20,748 nucleotides of DNA from Zelonia costaricensis (lineage: Eukaryota > Euglenozoa > Kinetoplastea > Trypanosomatida > Trypanosomatidae): contig JASAOO010003079.1 of NCBI GenBank assembly GCA_030849075.1, positions 1 through 20,748 on the forward strand, written 5' to 3'. Made by a program: the position numbers and the translations under genes. The notes below the pieces were generated by a model. The model was not told the origin of the DNA. It made no database searches and saw nothing but the letters and a program-made list of their open reading frames with translations. Below, one piece after another: positions 17,660 to 20,748 of the stretch. Each line of letters starts with the position of its first letter. Position 1 is the stretch's first letter.

Positions 17660-17678
17660 ACACACACACACACACACA
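17660..17678 (+). repeat. AC microsatellite
   Basis: (AC)n run of 19 nt in the Rpt2 downstream region. Confidence 0.9.
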
Positions 17679-18154
17679 AACCCGCAGAGAGGCAGGGTTT
17701 GGGAGGAAATACCTGCGTTATGCGTGTTGCTCCGCCCCCCTCCCCCCCCCCTTCACCCTCTGTGCAGCCGCCGCATGGGTGCTCACCAAAGCGGCGAGGG
17801 GCACTGGGCGCCGACGTCGCACCCCCGCCCCCCCCCACCCCCGTCTTGGCGAGTGGGGAGCGGAAAGGAGATGAGGGAAATAAAGAAGGTGGCCGACTCG
17901 ACTCAGTCGCATCTCCGCTTCTTGGACGTTCCACAGGGCCGCTGGCGAACGCGTCTGTGAACCTTGACGACGGACACCCGCAACGGCCGTCGCCGCCGTA
18001 GGAAAGCGGCCCCAACGCCTTCTCTTTGGGAAAGTGCTCGACTTTTGCGCGCTCTCTCTCGCTCCTGCGTCCTTCCTTTGAGCCTCACTTTCCGCCCCTG
18101 CATCACGCGCTAAACGCCATGCACCACGTGACCTTGACACCTCGCTCCCGACAT

Positions 18155-18178
18155 ACACACACACACACACACACACAC
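18155..18178 (+). repeat. (AC)12 microsatellite
   Basis: 24-nt pure AC run. It is complementary to the TG runs at 18385-18428 and 18558-18584 and could pair with them in one RNA. Confidence 0.95.
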
Positions 18179-18380
18179 GTACTACTGCACCTCCACCGCA
18201 CAGCAGCAGAACCCGTTGCCGTGACGCGTCACACTTCAGCATAGCCCGCGGCCTCGTGCGACCTCTTACTGCTTCTCTCCCCCCCCCCCCAACCACCTCC
18301 CTCCCTCTCGTGTCCTCCGTCTCGCAGCTCTCCCGCAGGCCGTGGGCCCCTGGACAAGCCTCTTCTCCACCCACCACTCG

Positions 18381-18384
<4 letters not shown>

Positions 18385-18428
<44 letters not shown>
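18385..18428 (+). repeat. (TG)22 microsatellite
   Basis: 44-nt pure TG run, the longest dinucleotide repeat in the window. As DNA such runs can adopt Z-form. Confidence 0.95.
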
Positions 18429-18433
<5 letters not shown>

Positions 18434-18553
18434 AAATTCTGCGAGCAGCATCCGGTGCATCTCAACAAGCGCAGTAACGCACCACACAAGCACACCGCTT
18501 CCGGTGGCTCTTTCCAATTTTTTCTTCTTTTGAAGAGTACAGGATTCTGTGGT

Positions 18554-18557
<4 letters not shown>

Positions 18558-18584
<27 letters not shown>
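18558..18584 (+). repeat. TG microsatellite
   Basis: 27-nt pure TG run, 130 nt after the (TG)22 run. Confidence 0.95.
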
Positions 18585-19360
18585 CTACCTCTGTGCTCCG
18601 GGGAGTTTCGCGATTCGTCTTCCGCCCGCCCCCGCCCGCCTGGTCTTCCACCTTCTCGGCCCACGCCTCATTTGCCTTTCGTGCGGCACGACGGGATTTC
18701 GACTGTGGCGGCAACGTCATCTTTCCCAGTTTCCGCCTTTTTTTTTTTTTTTGGGAGCTCCGCGCGCTCGGCACTCACCGGTTCACACGCCTCGCTGCCC
18801 CGCTGCGCACTCTCCTCTTTTGCGCCAGGTTGGATCTGTCATCTGTGTCGAGGTCGCACGCGCACACGCACCTTCCTCGCATCCGGTCTGTACGATTGTG
18901 GCTCTCGCCTCGCCTCCCCTGCACTCCGGAACAGAAAGCCCTTCCCAGAGGCACACGCCCTTCTCTCTGTCCCCCTCTTTTTTGGGGCCTCTGAAGGGGA
19001 GATCAACGCGGAGACTGCAGGGCACATCCACTCATCACCTCCGCCTCCTCCCCCCCCTCCCCTCTGCCAGCCGGCCACTCCTCAGCTGAGCTCGTTCTTC
19101 ACCTTCCCTCCTCCCCCCCCCCCCCAAATCATCACGAGACCCGTTTGACTCCTCCTGTCCGCTTCTCACCCTTTCTCCAGCAATACGCGATCCTCGCCAT
19201 CCACCTCCTCCTCCACCCGCCATCTCTCTCCCGTATCAGGGCCCATCCGCCCCCCCCCCCTTTCCCTTCCGCTGTCCGCCTCTGACTTTGATTTGTTTTT
19301 GAAATTTTTTTCTCTCTCTTGAACGGCGTCTGCGCACTTTGCGCTCGCTGCCTCGCGTAA

Positions 19361-19382
19361 GTGTGTGTGTGTGTGTGTGTGT
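19361..19382 (+). repeat. (GT)11 microsatellite
   Basis: 22-nt pure GT run within the ATG-poor pyrimidine-rich tail. Confidence 0.95.
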
Positions 19383-19447
19383 CTGCGTCTGTGTACCTCT
19401 ACTGTGCATACCCTCTCCTCCCGCCGCTCTCGCTCTCTCGCGCGCGC

Positions 19448-19453
19448 ATGTAA
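19448..19453 (+). other. minimal start-stop element ATGTAA
   Basis: The only + strand ATG between 18122 and the window end is followed directly by TAA. In a 5' leader, a start-stop of this kind can stall ribosomes. Whether it lies in a mature leader depends on where splicing occurs. Confidence 0.5.
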
Positions 19454-20203
19454 AGCTACGCGTCACGGCCACACGACAACTTGGCTTTTCTCGCCCGCTC
19501 CCCCGGTCTCACCGCTTCACGTGCTGTCGCTCTCCATCGCCGTTGCCCCCCACACACACTCCCCCCCCCCCCAAGTTTCCGCATCGGCGGCTCCGTGGTG
19601 GGGACCACCACTGCGCGGTCACCTTGTCGTGGCCGCTTCTCACCCTGCCTTCCCGCGTCCTCCTCCTTTTCTCATCAGCTCCGCCGGCACGTGCAGCCGG
19701 GTCTCTCCTCCGTGTCCCGCCTCTTCCCCATCGACCTTCGAGCTCCGCCAGTACTCCCATTGTTGCCTTCGTCACTCCACTTTTTTTTTCTCGTTGTTTT
19801 TTGGTACTCGAGCGCGCGCGGCGTCTGCGAAACCCCGCCGTCAGCGCCCACCCATCCCACAAGCCCCGCCCCGCCCCACCCCCACCGGCATCCTCCCCGC
19901 CTCGTGACTTCACACGCCGGCGGTTTCCTGAAGTTGGCCCTGCTTGTTGCAAAGGTTCGTTTTTGCTTTTTTTTGTTTTTTTTGGTTTCCTCTGCGTGTA
20001 TTTTCTGTCCAGCGCTGGTGCTGTCGTGTCGTTCTGGTGGCTTGTCGGCGGGGATAGTTGCGCGCACCCCCCAACACACACACGCGGAGAAAGACACACT
20101 CACGCCCACGCACGTACACATCAAAACGCCTCTCTCTCTCACTTTCTTTTGTGGACTCGCTGTAGCCCTTGGTGGAGAACACCGTAGCCCCGCTTTCTCC
20201 TCC

Positions 20204-20240
20204 ACGTGTACGTGTGGACGTGTGGACGTGTGTGTGCGTG
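20204..20240 (+). repeat. short tandem repeat of an ACGTGTGG unit
   Basis: ACGTGT recurs at 20204, 20210, 20218 and 20226, the last three at 8-nt spacing, and runs into a TG tract. Confidence 0.75.
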
Positions 20241-20307
20241 TTTGTGTGCACGTTTGACGGCTGAGTATACCGCCGAACTATTCAAACAAGCTCCGCAAAA
20301 CCAAAAC

Positions 20308-20331
20308 CCCTCCCTCCCTCCCCTACACCAG
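20308..20331 (+). promoter_or_regulatory. candidate trans-splice acceptor for a gene beyond the window
   Basis: A CCCT tract (about 20308-20323) is followed by the first AG at 20330-20331 (context TACACCAG). After it comes an A/G-rich stretch, 20331-20415, very unlike its C/T-rich surroundings, and no ATG follows before the window end. This is the pattern expected at a leader start, but many other tract-plus-AG pairs occur nearby. Confidence 0.35.
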
Positions 20332-20748
20332 AAAAGCAAAAGCAAACAAACGAGAGATACATCGGCACCGAAAAAAAAGGAAGCGTTCAAAGAGGAGACG
20401 GCAGAAGAGGAGAGCCCCCCGCGCTCTTGTGCGTTCTCTCTCTGACTTGTGTTTTGGGTTTGTCCGCCCCCCTCCCCCGCCCCCTCTCCTTTTTGCCTCT
20501 GCTGTGTCTTTGCTGTTCGTGACGCGCTCTCCCTTCTCTGCCTTCGCCCTCCCTCAACACGAAGGCTCCCCTTTACTCTCGACTTGTGTCTTCGCCTCCC
20601 TGGGGCTTGTGCGTCGTGGTCGTCCTACTCCACGGCCTCTTCGCGCGACCCGCAGCGCCCTCGCTTGCTCTTGTTCGGTCGCCTTTGTTTTCCGCCGCCA
20701 GCTGAGGCTCACATTTCCCCCTCCCTCCCTCCCTCCCCCCCTCCCTCC

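Larger units (their letters stand above)
16877..20748 (+). other. 3.9-kb gene-free tail (Rpt2 3' UTR, then probable leader of a downstream gene)
   Basis: No credible gene on either strand. 16877-18121 is mixed, with G-rich patches, TG and CA runs and about a dozen + strand ATGs. From 18122 onward the strand is C/T-rich with poly-C, poly-T and CT tracts and only one ATG (19448), while the mirror triplet CAT occurs 26 times. The final bases (20717-20748) are a CCCT-type repeat. This fits the 3' UTR of Rpt2 followed by the acceptor region and long leader of a + strand gene beyond the window. Confidence 0.7.

Noticed and set aside
17085..17960. A 291-codon + strand frame after Rpt2
   Set aside because: Low-complexity translation of microsatellites and poly-C; codon use differs from the real genes.
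19509..20099. A 196-codon - strand frame rich in Arg, Lys and Gly
   Set aside because: Expected antisense of pyrimidine-rich DNA; no motif.
19339..20187. A 282-codon + strand frame in the 3' tail
   Set aside because: Pro/Ser/Leu/Cys text from C/T-rich DNA; it does not begin with ATG and has no motif.
1098..20748. tRNA, snoRNA, spliced-leader or 5S RNA genes in the spacers
   Set aside because: I looked for B-box-like GGTTCGANNCC text and cloverleaf arms and saw none that held up; a tRNA or covariance-model scan would be decisive.
1..20748. CRISPR array, phage, insertion sequence or bacterial operon
   Set aside because: No spaced direct repeats, transposase or bacterial signals; the genes are clearly eukaryotic and trypanosomatid-like.

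Overview
This looks like nuclear DNA from a trypanosomatid, most like Leishmania or a close relative. The coding regions are GC-rich and intronless with strongly G/C-ending codons. All six genes lie on the + strand, as in a directional polycistronic cluster. Between them are long spacers full of polypyrimidine tracts, poly-C runs and TG/CA microsatellites, the usual setting for spliced-leader trans-splicing and polyadenylation. Genus-level assignment is inference; no search was run.

Layout: (1) 3-1097, the 3' part of an ABHD11-like alpha/beta hydrolase, cut by the window edge; (2) 2215-4053, a DUF155/RMD1-YagE family protein with a C-terminal membrane segment and a large Ala/Gly-rich insert; (3) 5117-5398, the shared RNA polymerase subunit RPB10 (RPABC5) with a C-terminal extension; (4) 6040-7632, a long coiled-coil protein of unknown function; (5) 9293-12529, cytosolic-type leucyl-tRNA synthetase; (6) 15560-16876, the 26S proteasome ATPase Rpt2. 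From 16877 to the end (3.87 kb) there is no credible gene.

The genes share no pathway, which is normal for trypanosomatid clusters: they are co-transcribed and then separated by trans-splicing. Candidate splice acceptors (pyrimidine tract followed by the first AG) can be placed before genes 2-6. Apart from one 14-codon uORF before gene 2, the proposed leaders lack upstream ATGs, which supports the starts chosen here. Four single N positions (1566, 1968, 4387, 5999) mark sequence uncertainty, and two of them sit exactly between direct repeats, which suggests assembly joins.

I see no new multi-gene system. The most interesting signal is in the 3' tail: from 18122 to 20748 the + strand has only one ATG in 2.6 kb (followed directly by TAA), against 26 CAT triplets. 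This suggests a very long 5' leader of a downstream + strand gene. Other points worth a second look are the insertions in the hydrolase and DUF155 proteins, the lack of an ATG-started mitochondrial extension on LeuRS, and the loss of the usual myristoylation context on Rpt2.
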